From BP-464 sp045805505 (GTDB lineage: Bacteria > Actinomycetota > Thermoleophilia > Solirubrobacterales > Solirubrobacteraceae): 64,000 nucleotides of DNA. A program made the position numbers and the translations under genes. Numbering within the stretch: position 1 is the stretch's first letter; every line of letters begins with the position of its first letter. Below the pieces are notes generated by a model. The model had not been told where the DNA came from. It did not search any database and saw only the letters and a list, made by a program, of their open reading frames with translations. Of this stretch, positions 20,822 to 28,997 are shown piece after piece. The DNA is taken from positions 161,516 to 225,515 of the forward strand of contig JBJMLA010000162.1 in the NCBI GenBank assembly GCA_045805505.1, given 5' to 3'.

Positions 20822-20844
20822 GGGCGCTGACCCTGCGATAGCCT
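20818..20844 (+). promoter_or_regulatory. Promoter of the lipoprotein gene
   Basis: TTGAGG (20818-20823) and TAGCCT (20839-20844) are separated by 15 bases, and the ATG follows 8 bases after TAGCCT. The -35 overlaps the stop of the collagen-like gene. The position implies a leaderless or almost leaderless transcript. Confidence 0.55.
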
Positions 20845-20852
20845 CGACCGGC

Positions 20853-21668
20853 ATGCCGCGCCTGGTCCGACGAGCCTCACCGATGCTCGTCGCGCTCGGC
20901 GTGGCCGTGCTGGTGGCCGGCTGCGGGGGAGGGGCGAGCGACCGCGACGCGGTGCGCGCCTACATCGCCGACGCCAACGCGGTCCAGCAGGACGGGTCAG
21001 GCGACGTGACCGCGGCGAACGCGGCCTATCGCCGTTTCGCCCGCGGCAAGAAGCTCGGCACGACAGCGGTGACCGCGCTCCAGGAGACGCCGGACCGGCT
21101 GCGCAGCACCCGCGACCGCCTGGCCGGCCTCGAGGCCCCTGAGAAGGCGGCCGGACTGCGACGCCGGCTGCTGGCGGTCTTCGATCGCGACATCGAGCTG
21201 GCCGACGAGGCGGCGCTGTTGGCCGCCTACATCCCGGCGGCCACCAATGCGATGTCCGGGCTGCCGCGGGCCAGCCGCGCGCTGCGCCGCGGACTGGGCG
21301 ACAGCGCCGGGCCCGAGGACCAGGAACAGGCCCTGGGAGCCTTCGTGCGGCGTCTGGAGCGCCTCGAGGGCGCCATGCGACGTCTGTCGCCTCCCAAGGT
21401 GCTGCTGCCCAGCCACCGCAGCCAACTGCTCAAGCTCGATACCGCCGGCCGGCTGGCGGAGCGCCTGAAGCGGGCGGTGGCCGCCGCCGACGCCGCGCGG
21501 GTGGCCTCGCTGCTGCTGCGCTTCCGTGACGTCTACGAGGAATCGGGAGTCGATCTGCAGGTCCAGCGGGCCGCGGTCCGGGCCTACCGCGCGCGGCTCG
21601 GCGCCGTCAACGACGCCGTCGCTGACCTGACCCGCGAGCAGCAGCGGCTTCAGCGCTCGCTCGGGTAG
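20853..21668 (+). CDS. Uncharacterised lipoprotein, helix-rich
   Basis: 271 residues. A signal peptide ends in a clear lipobox (LVAGC, cysteine at about residue 24) followed by Gly/Ser, so the mature protein should be lipid-anchored outside the membrane. The remainder is rich in Arg, Ala, Leu and Glu and looks like several long helices. No family motif is recognised. It is preceded by its own TAGCCT promoter and followed by a separately initiated protease gene, so it is probably monocistronic. Confidence 0.75.
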   Translation: MPRLVRRASPMLVALGVAVLVAGCGGGASDRDAVRAYIADANAVQQDGSGDVTAANAAYRRFARGKKLGTTAVTALQETPDRLRSTRDRLAGLEAPEKAAGLRRRLLAVFDRDIELADEAALLAAYIPAATNAMSGLPRASRALRRGLGDSAGPEDQEQALGAFVRRLERLEGAMRRLSPPKVLLPSHRSQLLKLDTAGRLAERLKRAVAAADAARVASLLLRFRDVYEESGVDLQVQRAAVRAYRARLGAVNDAVADLTREQQRLQRSLG

Positions 21669-21716
21669 ACAAGGACCCAACGCGCCTGCGTCCGGAGCGT
21701 TGTGCTGTACGAGGAA

Positions 21717-21733
21717 ACATGGTTCACATGGTT
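21717..21733. repeat. Direct repeat ACATGGTT x2 upstream of the protease gene
   Basis: Two perfect copies of ACATGGTT (21717-21724 and 21726-21733) separated by one base lie about 35 bases before the protease start, in the most AT-rich patch of this gap. It could be a regulator binding site. Confidence 0.35.
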
Positions 21734-21767
21734 GCTTCGAGATGCCGATGACAGGAAGGTGTGGTCC

Positions 21768-24700
21768 GTGACCCGCCGCTCCGCGCTGCCATTGGTCCTC
21801 GCCGCCGCCCTGCTGGGGCCGGCCGGCGCTGCCGTGGCCGCCGAGGCGCCCGGGGCCGACGTCCTCGTCGACGTGCGTGAAGGCCCGCGCGCGGAGGCGA
21901 TCGCCGAACGCCGCACCGCCGGCGACGTGCCGGCGGGCAGCGAACGCGCCGCGCGCGCGCTGGTGCGCCGGCAGGGCGCGCTGACGACCCTCGAGGCCGA
22001 CCCGACCACGCAGACCGTGCGCTCGCTGGTGGACCTGAGCGGCGCGCTGAGCGGCGTCACCGACGGATCGCCGGTGCGGATCGCCCGGGACTACGCGATG
22101 GAGCACCGCGTCGCGCTGGGGCTGACCGCCGCCGACTTCGACACCTTCAAGCTCGCCTCGGCCGACATGGGCCTCGACGGCGTGACGCACGTCCGCTGGA
22201 CCCAGGAGATCGGCGGCGTGCCCGCCTACGACAACGGTCTCATCGTCGACGTCGACCGCGTGGGCCGGGTCATCAGCGTCGGGGGTTCGCCGTTGCACGA
22301 CCCGGAGCCCGGCACCGCCGCTCCGAAGCTGAGTCGCGCGCAGGCGCTGGACCGCTTCGCCGACCGCGTGGGATCCGGCGCAGGAAGCGCCGACGACAGC
22401 GCCCGCCTGGTCCAGTTCGACGCCAACGGCGCGCTGCGCCTGGCGTGGAGCATCCGTCATCGCGCGAGCTCGACCGAGGACTACCAGGCCGTCGTCGACG
22501 CGACGACGGGCCGGGTGCTCCGGCGGGTCAACCTGGTCAGGTTCGCTGCTGACGCGAAGATCTACCGACACTTCCACGGCGCGGCGGTGGGCGGGTCTCA
22601 GGTCGACGTGAATATCGACAGTTGGCTCTTCTCGCCGAGCACTGCCACCACGCTGACCGGGCCGTACGCGCGCGCCTTCAGCGATCTCGAGGATGACGAC
22701 CAGCCCGCTTCCGGTGAGGAAGTCGATCCGCAGTCGGCCTACACGCTCGATACGACATGGGCCCACAACACGTCGGGCGGCTGCGGCCTCACAGGCCCCC
22801 TGTGCTCGTGGGACTCGGCCCTCGCCGACAGTTGGCAGGCGAATCGCGAGCAGAATGCGGTTCAAGCCTTCTGGTTCGTCAATCAGTACCGCGACCATCT
22901 GGCTACAGCGCCCATCGATTTCACCCAGGCGACCGGCGGGTTCGAGTGCACTCCGCCTACCTGCTCGGATCCCGGGGATGACCGTGTGATCGTGCAGACC
23001 GATGACGGCGCCGACACGGCTGGTGGCCTTCCGGACGGCGACCATGTCAGCAACGCCAACATGTCGACGCCGCCTGACGGGCAGGCGCCGACAATGCAGA
23101 TGTACCTGTTCTCATCTACCGACTCCACTGATTTCCGCGACATCAACGGCGGCGACGCGGCAGAGATCGTCTACCACGAGTACTCACACGGGCTCAGCAG
23201 CCGTCTGGTCCACGATGCGAGCGGAGTGCAGGCCCTCAATTCCGCCCAGGCCGGAGCCATGGGGGAGGCCTGGAGCGACTGGTACGCGATGGACTTCCTG
23301 ACCCGGACCGATGCCGGTCCGGGCGCGCCCTACGTCGCCGACGTCCCCGGTGACCCCGGCGACGTCGACCTCGGCGCCTACACCGACAACGGCGTCTTCG
23401 CCATCCGCACGCAGCCCTTGGACTGTCCCGTCGGCGACGCGGTGCCCGGCGTCTGCCCTGCCGGCGGCTACACGTACGGCGACTTCGGCACCATCGGCAG
23501 CGGCCCCGAGGTGCACGCCGACGGCGAGATCTGGGGCGAGACGCTGTGGGACCTGCGCGCGCGGCTCATCGTCCAGCAGGACAACGACCCGATAGCGGGC
23601 TCCGACCTCGCCGAGCGGCTGATCACCGGCGGCATGCGGCTGTCCGTTCCCGAGCCGTCGTTCCTCGACATGCGCGACGCGATCGTCGCCGAGGCCAACG
23701 TGCTCGCGACGTCGCCGAGCCCGCCGCCTCACGCCGACCAGCTCGTGGACCTCGTCTGGGAGGTCTTCGAGCACCGCGGCATGGGGTTCTTCGCGGGAGC
23801 GACCGACGGCAACGACACCGAGCCGGCGGAGTCCTTCGACCAGCGGCCGCAGTCGGATCAGTTCGGCGGGGTGGCCGGGAGGATCACCGACGCCGTGACC
23901 GGCAAGCCGCTTCCGGGTGCGACGATCGCGGTTCCGGGCCACGGGACGTTCACCGCGACCAGCGGTGCGGACGGCGGCTACGCCATCGCCGGCCTGCCGG
24001 CCGGCACCTACCCCAAGCTGGTGGCGAACTTCGGCGACGGCCACGACGGCGCCGTCGCCACCAACGTGATCGTGACGACCGGCCAGACCGTGCGCGTGGA
24101 CTTCAGCGTCCGGCGCAACTGGGGCGCGACCGCGGGCGGTGGCGCCATCTCGGCCGACACCGACGACACCGGCGCGCCCTACGCCTGCGGCGCGGCCGCG
24201 CTGATCGACCAGTCCCGGGCGCTGGGCTGGTCGGCCTACAACCCGGCCAACCCCGACATCCCCGCTCCGGACGAGACGAACCACCTCGTCGCGGGCCAGC
24301 AGCCCGTGGCCACCATCAAGCTGCCCCGGCCGGTCGACATCTCCGCGTTCGGGGCCGACCCGGGCAACACGTGCGGCGATGCGCCGTCGGCCACGACCAA
24401 GGACTTCCGGATCGAGACGTCGCAGGACGGCACGACGTTCACCACCGCCTTCGACGGCACGACCGCCGACACGCGCTTCGATCCCGCTGATGCCGGAAGG
24501 GTCAACCTCCTCACGCCGACGGCCGGGGCCCAGGCCGTGCGCTACGTCAGGCTGACGCTGCTCTCGCCGCAGAACACCTGCTCGAACTGCGACGGGCGCA
24601 AGTTCATCGACTTCACCGAGCTGGCCGTCTACGGCAACGCGGTCCCGACCGGCAGCCTCGCGGTGCCGGCGTCGGCCACCACGGCGGACGTCGTCCCGCT

Positions 24701-25271
24701 CGACGCGTCGTCGTTCACCGACGACAGCGCCGTGACGTCCTACGCGTGGGACTTCGACGGCGACGGCAACGTCGACACGACGACCTCCGGCCCCAAGACG
24801 ACCCACAACTACCCCGTCGCCGGCGCCTACGCGCCCGCAGTGCGGGTCACCGACGACACCGCCGGGTCGAGCACCGCGTCGGGCGCCATCGCGGTCGCCC
24901 AGGCGCCGGTCGTCGTGCCGCCGACGGTCAAGCACGTCAAGCCGCGGCTGACGCTGCCGCGCCAGAGCGCCAATCGCGCGACCATCGCCGTGACCTGCCA
25001 GGTGCGGTGCAGGATCACCGCGTCGTTGAAGGCCGGCAAGAAGCTGGCCAGGCGCCTCAAGCTCGAGCGCTGGGGGGCGGGGGCGGTCCGCGTCACCCGG
25101 TCCAAGGGCCGCTCCACGGTCCGCGTGCCGATCGCCAGGCCGATCCTGCGCAAGCTCCGCGCTCGCGGGATGCGCCGCGTGACGCTCTCCTTCAGCGTCC
25201 GGGTCAGGGACGCCAACGGGCTCGTGAGCACCGTCCGGCGCTCGCCGCGGATCCCGATCTCCAGGCGCTGA
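21768..25271 (+). CDS. Secreted M36 (fungalysin-type) zinc metalloprotease with C-terminal accessory domains
   Basis: Start chosen at GTG 21768: AGGAAGG (21753-21759) lies 8 bases before it and the protein then begins with TRRSALPLVLAAALL, a normal signal peptide. An in-frame start at 21702 has no such signal. 1167 residues: signal peptide, FTP-type inhibitory propeptide (motif VRWTQEIGGVPAYDNG), then the catalytic domain with HEYSH (residues 470-474) and GEAWSD, whose Glu500 is the likely third zinc ligand. The C-terminal parts are a carboxypeptidase-regulatory-like fold (GRITDAVTGKPLPGATI), a discoidin-like segment, a PKD domain (SYAWDFDGDGN) and a basic tail. It should degrade extracellular protein. 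Codon bias is relaxed at about 22540-23300, unlike the flanks. Its stop overlaps the next start (TGATG). Confidence 0.9.
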   Translation: MTRRSALPLVLAAALLGPAGAAVAAEAPGADVLVDVREGPRAEAIAERRTAGDVPAGSERAARALVRRQGALTTLEADPTTQTVRSLVDLSGALSGVTDGSPVRIARDYAMEHRVALGLTAADFDTFKLASADMGLDGVTHVRWTQEIGGVPAYDNGLIVDVDRVGRVISVGGSPLHDPEPGTAAPKLSRAQALDRFADRVGSGAGSADDSARLVQFDANGALRLAWSIRHRASSTEDYQAVVDATTGRVLRRVNLVRFAADAKIYRHFHGAAVGGSQVDVNIDSWLFSPSTATTLTGPYARAFSDLEDDDQPASGEEVDPQSAYTLDTTWAHNTSGGCGLTGPLCSWDSALADSWQANREQNAVQAFWFVNQYRDHLATAPIDFTQATGGFECTPPTCSDPGDDRVIVQTDDGADTAGGLPDGDHVSNANMSTPPDGQAPTMQMYLFSSTDSTDFRDINGGDAAEIVYHEYSHGLSSRLVHDASGVQALNSAQAGAMGEAWSDWYAMDFLTRTDAGPGAPYVADVPGDPGDVDLGAYTDNGVFAIRTQPLDCPVGDAVPGVCPAGGYTYGDFGTIGSGPEVHADGEIWGETLWDLRARLIVQQDNDPIAGSDLAERLITGGMRLSVPEPSFLDMRDAIVAEANVLATSPSPPPHADQLVDLVWEVFEHRGMGFFAGATDGNDTEPAESFDQRPQSDQFGGVAGRITDAVTGKPLPGATIAVPGHGTFTATSGADGGYAIAGLPAGTYPKLVANFGDGHDGAVATNVIVTTGQTVRVDFSVRRNWGATAGGGAISADTDDTGAPYACGAAALIDQSRALGWSAYNPANPDIPAPDETNHLVAGQQPVATIKLPRPVDISAFGADPGNTCGDAPSATTKDFRIETSQDGTTFTTAFDGTTADTRFDPADAGRVNLLTPTAGAQAVRYVRLTLLSPQNTCSNCDGRKFIDFTELAVYGNAVPTGSLAVPASATTADVVPLDASSFTDDSAVTSYAWDFDGDGNVDTTTSGPKTTHNYPVAGAYAPAVRVTDDTAGSSTASGAIAVAQAPVVVPPTVKHVKPRLTLPRQSANRATIAVTCQVRCRITASLKAGKKLARRLKLERWGAGAVRVTRSKGRSTVRVPIARPILRKLRARGMRRVTLSFSVRVRDANGLVSTVRRSPRIPISRR

Positions 25272-25564
25272 TGGGCGACATCACCGACAACCCCGCCGAG
25301 TCCCGGCTCGAGCTCACCGTCGACGGGGAGCTGGCCGGCTGGCTGGACTACCGCCCGGCGGGCGAGAGCACGATCATCGCCCACACCGAGGTCCTCGATC
25401 ACCACGAGGGCGAGGGGCTGGCCGGCCGGCTCGTCCGCGCCGCGATCGAGCGGATCGTCGCCGACGGCAAGTCCGTGATCCCGACGTGCCCCTTCGCCGC
25501 CGGCTACATCGCCAAGCACCCCGAGCTCGAAGAGGCCGTCCTGCCGTCGCTGCGCCGCCGCTGA
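25271..25564 (+). CDS. Small GNAT-like N-acetyltransferase (YjdJ type)
   Basis: 97 residues starting at ATG 25271, whose A is the last base of the protease stop (TGATG). The sequence fits the short GCN5-related family: a ligand-binding turn GEGLAGRL, then a helix, then IPTCPFAAGYIAKHPE, which is the hallmark of YjdJ/GtlC-type proteins. These bind acetyl-CoA; physiological substrates are generally unknown. It sits between a secreted protease and the pilT gene without an obvious functional link. Confidence 0.85.
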   Translation: MGDITDNPAESRLELTVDGELAGWLDYRPAGESTIIAHTEVLDHHEGEGLAGRLVRAAIERIVADGKSVIPTCPFAAGYIAKHPELEEAVLPSLRRR

Positions 25565-25644
25565 CGGCCCTGGACGCCCGCCGCACCCCCGGACATCCGT
25601 CCACGATCGGCCGGTTTGCTGCATGAGCGCCCGCGCGGGACCCG

Positions 25645-26754
25645 ATGCAGCGAGGGATGCGTTTCGACCTGGCCGACCTGCTGCTCGACGTCGTCGCCCG
25701 CAAGGCGTCTGACCTGCACCTCACCGCGGGTGCCCACCCGACCGTGCGCGTGCGCGGCCGGCTGGTCGCGCTCGAGGACTACCCGGTGCTCGACACCCAG
25801 GACACGCGCGAGGTCGTCTACTCGATCCTCAGCAACGATCAGCGCCAGCGCCTCGAGACCGACTGGCAGCTGGACTTCGCCTACACGATCCCGGGCCAGG
25901 CCCGGTTCCGCGTCAACGCCTACTTCCAGCGGGCGGCGATCGGCGCTGCGTTCCGGTTGATCCCGTTCGAGATCACCAGCATCGACGAGCTCGGCCTGCC
26001 GCCGATCGTCCACGAGCTGACCAAGAAGCCGCGCGGCTTCGTGCTCGTCACCGGTCCCACCGGCTCGGGCAAGTCCACGACGCTGGCGTCGATGATCGAC
26101 GCGATCAACGAGACCCGCGACGAGCACATCCTCACCGTCGAGGACCCGATCGAGTTCCTCCACGGCCACAAGCGCTGCATCGTCAACCAGCGCGAGCTCG
26201 GCTCCGACGCCCAGTCCTTCGCCGCCGCGCTCAAGGCCGCGCTGCGCCAGGACCCCGACGTGATCCTCGTCGGCGAGATGCGCGACCTCGAGACGATCCA
26301 CACCGCGCTGACCGCGGCCGAGACCGGCCACCTGGTCTTCGCCACCCTGCACACGCAGGACGCGCCGCAGACCATCGACCGCATCATCGACGTGTTCCCG
26401 GCTTCGCAGCAGGGGCAGGTCCGGACCCAGCTGGCGGTCGCGCTGCAGGGCGTCATCACCCAGCAGCTGCTGCCCACCGCCGACGGTGGCGGCCGCGTGG
26501 CCGCCTGCGAGGTCCTGGTGCCCACGCCGGCGGTCCGCAACCTGATCCGCGAGGGCAAGACCCACCAGATCTACTCGACGATGCAGACCGGCGCACAGAG
26601 CGGGATGCAGACGATGGACGCGGCGCTGGCCCAGCTCGTCCGAGCGGGCAAGATCAGCGCCCAGCTGGCCGAACAGCGCTCCTCGACGCCCGAGGAGCTC
26701 AGGCGCCTCATGGGCTCGAGCGCCGCCGCGTCGGGCATGGCCTTCGCCGCATGA
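25645..26754 (+). CDS. pilT: Type IV pilus retraction ATPase PilT
   Basis: 369 residues, the normal PilT length. The N-terminal PAS-like domain is followed by the RecA-like ATPase: Walker A GPTGSGKST (137-145), Asp box, Walker B around DPDVILVGEMRD (203-214) and the His box ATLHTQDA. PilT hexamers drive pilus disassembly and twitching. A pilC gene follows after four bases. No PilB extension ATPase is encoded in the window, so it must be elsewhere if pili assemble. An alternative start at 25657 would remove four residues. Confidence 0.95.
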   Translation: MQRGMRFDLADLLLDVVARKASDLHLTAGAHPTVRVRGRLVALEDYPVLDTQDTREVVYSILSNDQRQRLETDWQLDFAYTIPGQARFRVNAYFQRAAIGAAFRLIPFEITSIDELGLPPIVHELTKKPRGFVLVTGPTGSGKSTTLASMIDAINETRDEHILTVEDPIEFLHGHKRCIVNQRELGSDAQSFAAALKAALRQDPDVILVGEMRDLETIHTALTAAETGHLVFATLHTQDAPQTIDRIIDVFPASQQGQVRTQLAVALQGVITQQLLPTADGGGRVAACEVLVPTPAVRNLIREGKTHQIYSTMQTGAQSGMQTMDAALAQLVRAGKISAQLAEQRSSTPEELRRLMGSSAAASGMAFAA

Positions 26755-26758
26755 CGCG

Positions 26759-27967
26759 ATGAGCACCTACGTCTTCAAGGCGATGGACGTCGCCGGCCTG
26801 CCCGCCAAGGGCGAGGTCGACGCCGACTCCAAGCAGCACGTCGCCGAGCAGCTGCGGGCCAAGGGCCTGATCGTTCTCGACATCGCCGACAAGCACTCGT
26901 CGCGCGAGATCAGCCTCGACTTCATGAAGAAGGTCAAGGCCGACGACCTGACGATCATGACGCGGCAGCTGGCCACGATGGTCAGCTCGGGCATGAGCAT
27001 CCTGCGTGCGCTCTACGTGCTCGAGGCCCAGACCGAGAACGAGAAGCTCGCTGACACGATCGTCGAGGTGCGCAAGGACGTCGAGGCCGGCCTGCCGCTG
27101 TCCGACAGCCTGGAGCGCCATCCCAAGATCTTCAGCCGGCTGTTCGTCGCGATGACGCGCGCGGGGGAGACCGGAGGCATGCTCGACGCCGCGCTCATCC
27201 GCGTCGCCGATCAGCTCGAGAAGGAGGCGTCGCTTCGCCGCCAGATCAAGTCGGCGATGATCTACCCGACGGTCGTCATGACCGTCGCCTTCCTGGTCCT
27301 GTTCGTCCTCGTGACGTTCCTGGTCCCGGTCTTCGTCGGGGTCTTCAAGGACTTCGGCGGCGAGCTTCCGACGATCACCAAGTTCACCGTCGGGATGTCG
27401 AACTTCGCGAAGGGCTACTTCTGGACGATCCCGATGATCGGCTTCGGAACCGCGTGGTCCTTCCGCAAGTGGAAGGCCTCTGACAAGGGCCATCATCAGT
27501 GGGACGCGCTGCGCCTGCGGCTGCCGTTCAAGATCGGCACGATCGTCCAGAAGGTCGCGCTGGCCCGCTGGTCGCGGACCTTCTCGGCGCTGATCACCGC
27601 CGGCGTCCCGCTCCTGCAGGCGCTCGACATCACCGGCAAGACCGCCGGCAACGCGATCATCGAGGACGCCATGGAGGCGGTGATCGTCTCGGTCAAGCAG
27701 GGCGGCACCATCGCCGACCCGCTCAAGCAGGCCGACATCTTCCCGACGATGGTCAGCCACATGGTCGGCGTCGGCGAGGAGACCGGCGCGATGGACCAGA
27801 TGCTCGCCAAGATCGCCGACTTCTACGAGGACCAGGTCGAGGCCGCGGTCAAGGCCCTCACGTCGATCCTCGAGCCGCTGATGATCGTCGTCATCGGAGC
27901 GATGGTCGGCTTCATCGTCATCTCGATGTACATGCCGCTCTTCAAGGTCTACGACTCGATCAAGTAG
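26759..27967 (+). CDS. pilC: Type IV pilus inner-membrane platform protein PilC
   Basis: 402 residues, matching the GspF/PilC family. It has two homologous T2SSF halves (about residues 65-190 and 270-395), each followed by hydrophobic segments (around 170-195, 220-240 and 370-395). PilC is the rotating platform that couples PilB/PilT ATPases to pilin insertion and removal. Its start lies four bases after the pilT stop, so the pair is almost certainly co-transcribed. Confidence 0.95.
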   Translation: MSTYVFKAMDVAGLPAKGEVDADSKQHVAEQLRAKGLIVLDIADKHSSREISLDFMKKVKADDLTIMTRQLATMVSSGMSILRALYVLEAQTENEKLADTIVEVRKDVEAGLPLSDSLERHPKIFSRLFVAMTRAGETGGMLDAALIRVADQLEKEASLRRQIKSAMIYPTVVMTVAFLVLFVLVTFLVPVFVGVFKDFGGELPTITKFTVGMSNFAKGYFWTIPMIGFGTAWSFRKWKASDKGHHQWDALRLRLPFKIGTIVQKVALARWSRTFSALITAGVPLLQALDITGKTAGNAIIEDAMEAVIVSVKQGGTIADPLKQADIFPTMVSHMVGVGEETGAMDQMLAKIADFYEDQVEAAVKALTSILEPLMIVVIGAMVGFIVISMYMPLFKVYDSIK

Positions 27968-28009
27968 CGCGAACCGATGAATTGCGTGGAGGCGGGCAGT
28001 CTTACGCGC

Positions 28010-28543
28010 ATGTCCTCGATCACCGCACAGACACACGCGACGCTTGACGGCGTCATCGACGCGTCGCCCGCCGACGCGCTCCTGCCGTACATGAGCGACG
28101 CCGGCCGGCAGGGGGCGCTCGATCTCGCCGTGAACGCCGACGCGCTGCTGCTCCCGCGCGAGACCTGGCAGGGCCTGGCCCGGGCGTGGCGCGATCAGAC
28201 CGGCCCGATGGCCGAGCGGCTCAACGCGATGCCGAAGTACGTGGTGTCCGCGACGCTGCGTTCCGCCGACGAGTGGGACCACACCACGATCGTCGGCTAT
28301 GACGACATCGCCGGTCTGCGCGAGCGCGAGAAGCTGCTGACCTACGGCTGCGGGCGCCTCGCACGCGATCTGCTGGCCGACGGGCTGCTCGACCTGCTCG
28401 TGCTGTCGCTCACGCCCGTGGTGGCCGGCGCCGGCCGGCGGCTGTTCGACGATCCCGGCGAGCTCGTCCGGCTGCGCGTCACCGACACCACGACCTTCGA
28501 GACCGGCGCCGTACGGCTGTTCCTCGAGCCGGATCCGGCCTGA
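28010..28543 (+). CDS. RibD C-terminal/dihydrofolate reductase-like protein
   Basis: 177 residues from ATG 28010. An upstream in-frame ATG at 27977 would add eleven residues of poor codon bias, while family members begin near M-S-x-I-T-A. The N-terminal strand and THATLDGVID match the substrate-binding start of RibD-C proteins, and a Gly-rich NADPH-binding stretch (LTYGCGRLARDLLADGLLD region) and LTPVVAGAGRRLF are typical. Members reduce pterin or related substrates with NADPH, but most actinobacterial copies have no assigned substrate. A 14-bp perfect hairpin begins one base after its stop. Confidence 0.85.
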   Translation: MSSITAQTHATLDGVIDASPADALLPYMSDAGRQGALDLAVNADALLLPRETWQGLARAWRDQTGPMAERLNAMPKYVVSATLRSADEWDHTTIVGYDDIAGLREREKLLTYGCGRLARDLLADGLLDLLVLSLTPVVAGAGRRLFDDPGELVRLRVTDTTTFETGAVRLFLEPDPA

Positions 28544-28577
28544 CCGCGATTCCGGAACCCCACTTCCGGAATCGCGG
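28544..28577 (+). terminator. Perfect 14-bp hairpin after the RibD-like gene
   Basis: Left arm 28544-28557 and right arm 28564-28577 are perfectly complementary around a 6-base loop, starting one base after the stop codon. No T-run follows, as is common for actinobacterial terminators. Each arm contains the palindrome TTCCGGAA, so a DNA-binding site is also possible. Confidence 0.6.
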
Positions 28578-28607
28578 GGGTCCCACAAAGGGGGGATTGT
28601 GGGCCCC
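28578..28607 (+). repeat. Second inverted repeat before the receiver gene
   Basis: CCCACAA (28582-28588) pairs with TTGTGGG (28597-28603), extended by GGG/CCC across one mismatch. It adjoins the previous hairpin and lies just before the receiver gene at 28635. Confidence 0.4.
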
Positions 28608-28634
28608 ACCCGGGCCCGGCATGCTGTCGCGGGC

Positions 28635-28997
28635 ATGTGTCGTGTCTTCATCGCCGACGACGTCCCCGCCATGCGCAGCCTGTGGCGCCTGTTCCTCGAG
28701 GAAGACCCCGGCATCGCCGTCGTCGGCGAGGCGGGGGACGGCGACGCGGCGCTCGCGGGTGTCGAGGAGACGCGGCCTGACGTGCTGCTGCTCGATCTGT
28801 CGATGCCCGAACGCGACGGGCTCGAGGTCATCCCGGTCGTGCGCACGGCGTCACCCGAGACGGCGATCGTCGTCGCCTCGGGGTTCACGGCCGCGCGGAT
28901 GGCTCCGCAGGCGCTCGAGCTCGGCGCGGCGGCCTACTTCGAGAAGGGCGGCTCGTCCGACGTGCTGCGCCGGATCGTCCGCGACGCCTGCGCCTAG
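28635..28997 (+). CDS. Single-domain response regulator (CheY-like receiver)
   Basis: 120 residues from ATG 28635, which puts the acidic pair at Asp8/Asp9, the phosphoacceptor at Asp54 (LLLDLSMPE), the Ser82 switch residue and the conserved Lys104. There is no output domain, so it should act by protein-protein contact or as a phosphate sink. No kinase gene is adjacent; the nearest one (31291) is beyond the MMPL gene. The stop TAG is interlocked with the convergent MMPL stop at a CTAG. Confidence 0.85.
   Translation: MCRVFIADDVPAMRSLWRLFLEEDPGIAVVGEAGDGDAALAGVEETRPDVLLLDLSMPERDGLEVIPVVRTASPETAIVVASGFTAARMAPQALELGAAAYFEKGGSSDVLRRIVRDACA

Noticed and set aside
21702..21767. Upstream in-frame start for the M36 protease
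   Set aside because: The added residues have poor codon bias and disturb the signal peptide, while AGGAAGG sits eight bases before GTG 21768.
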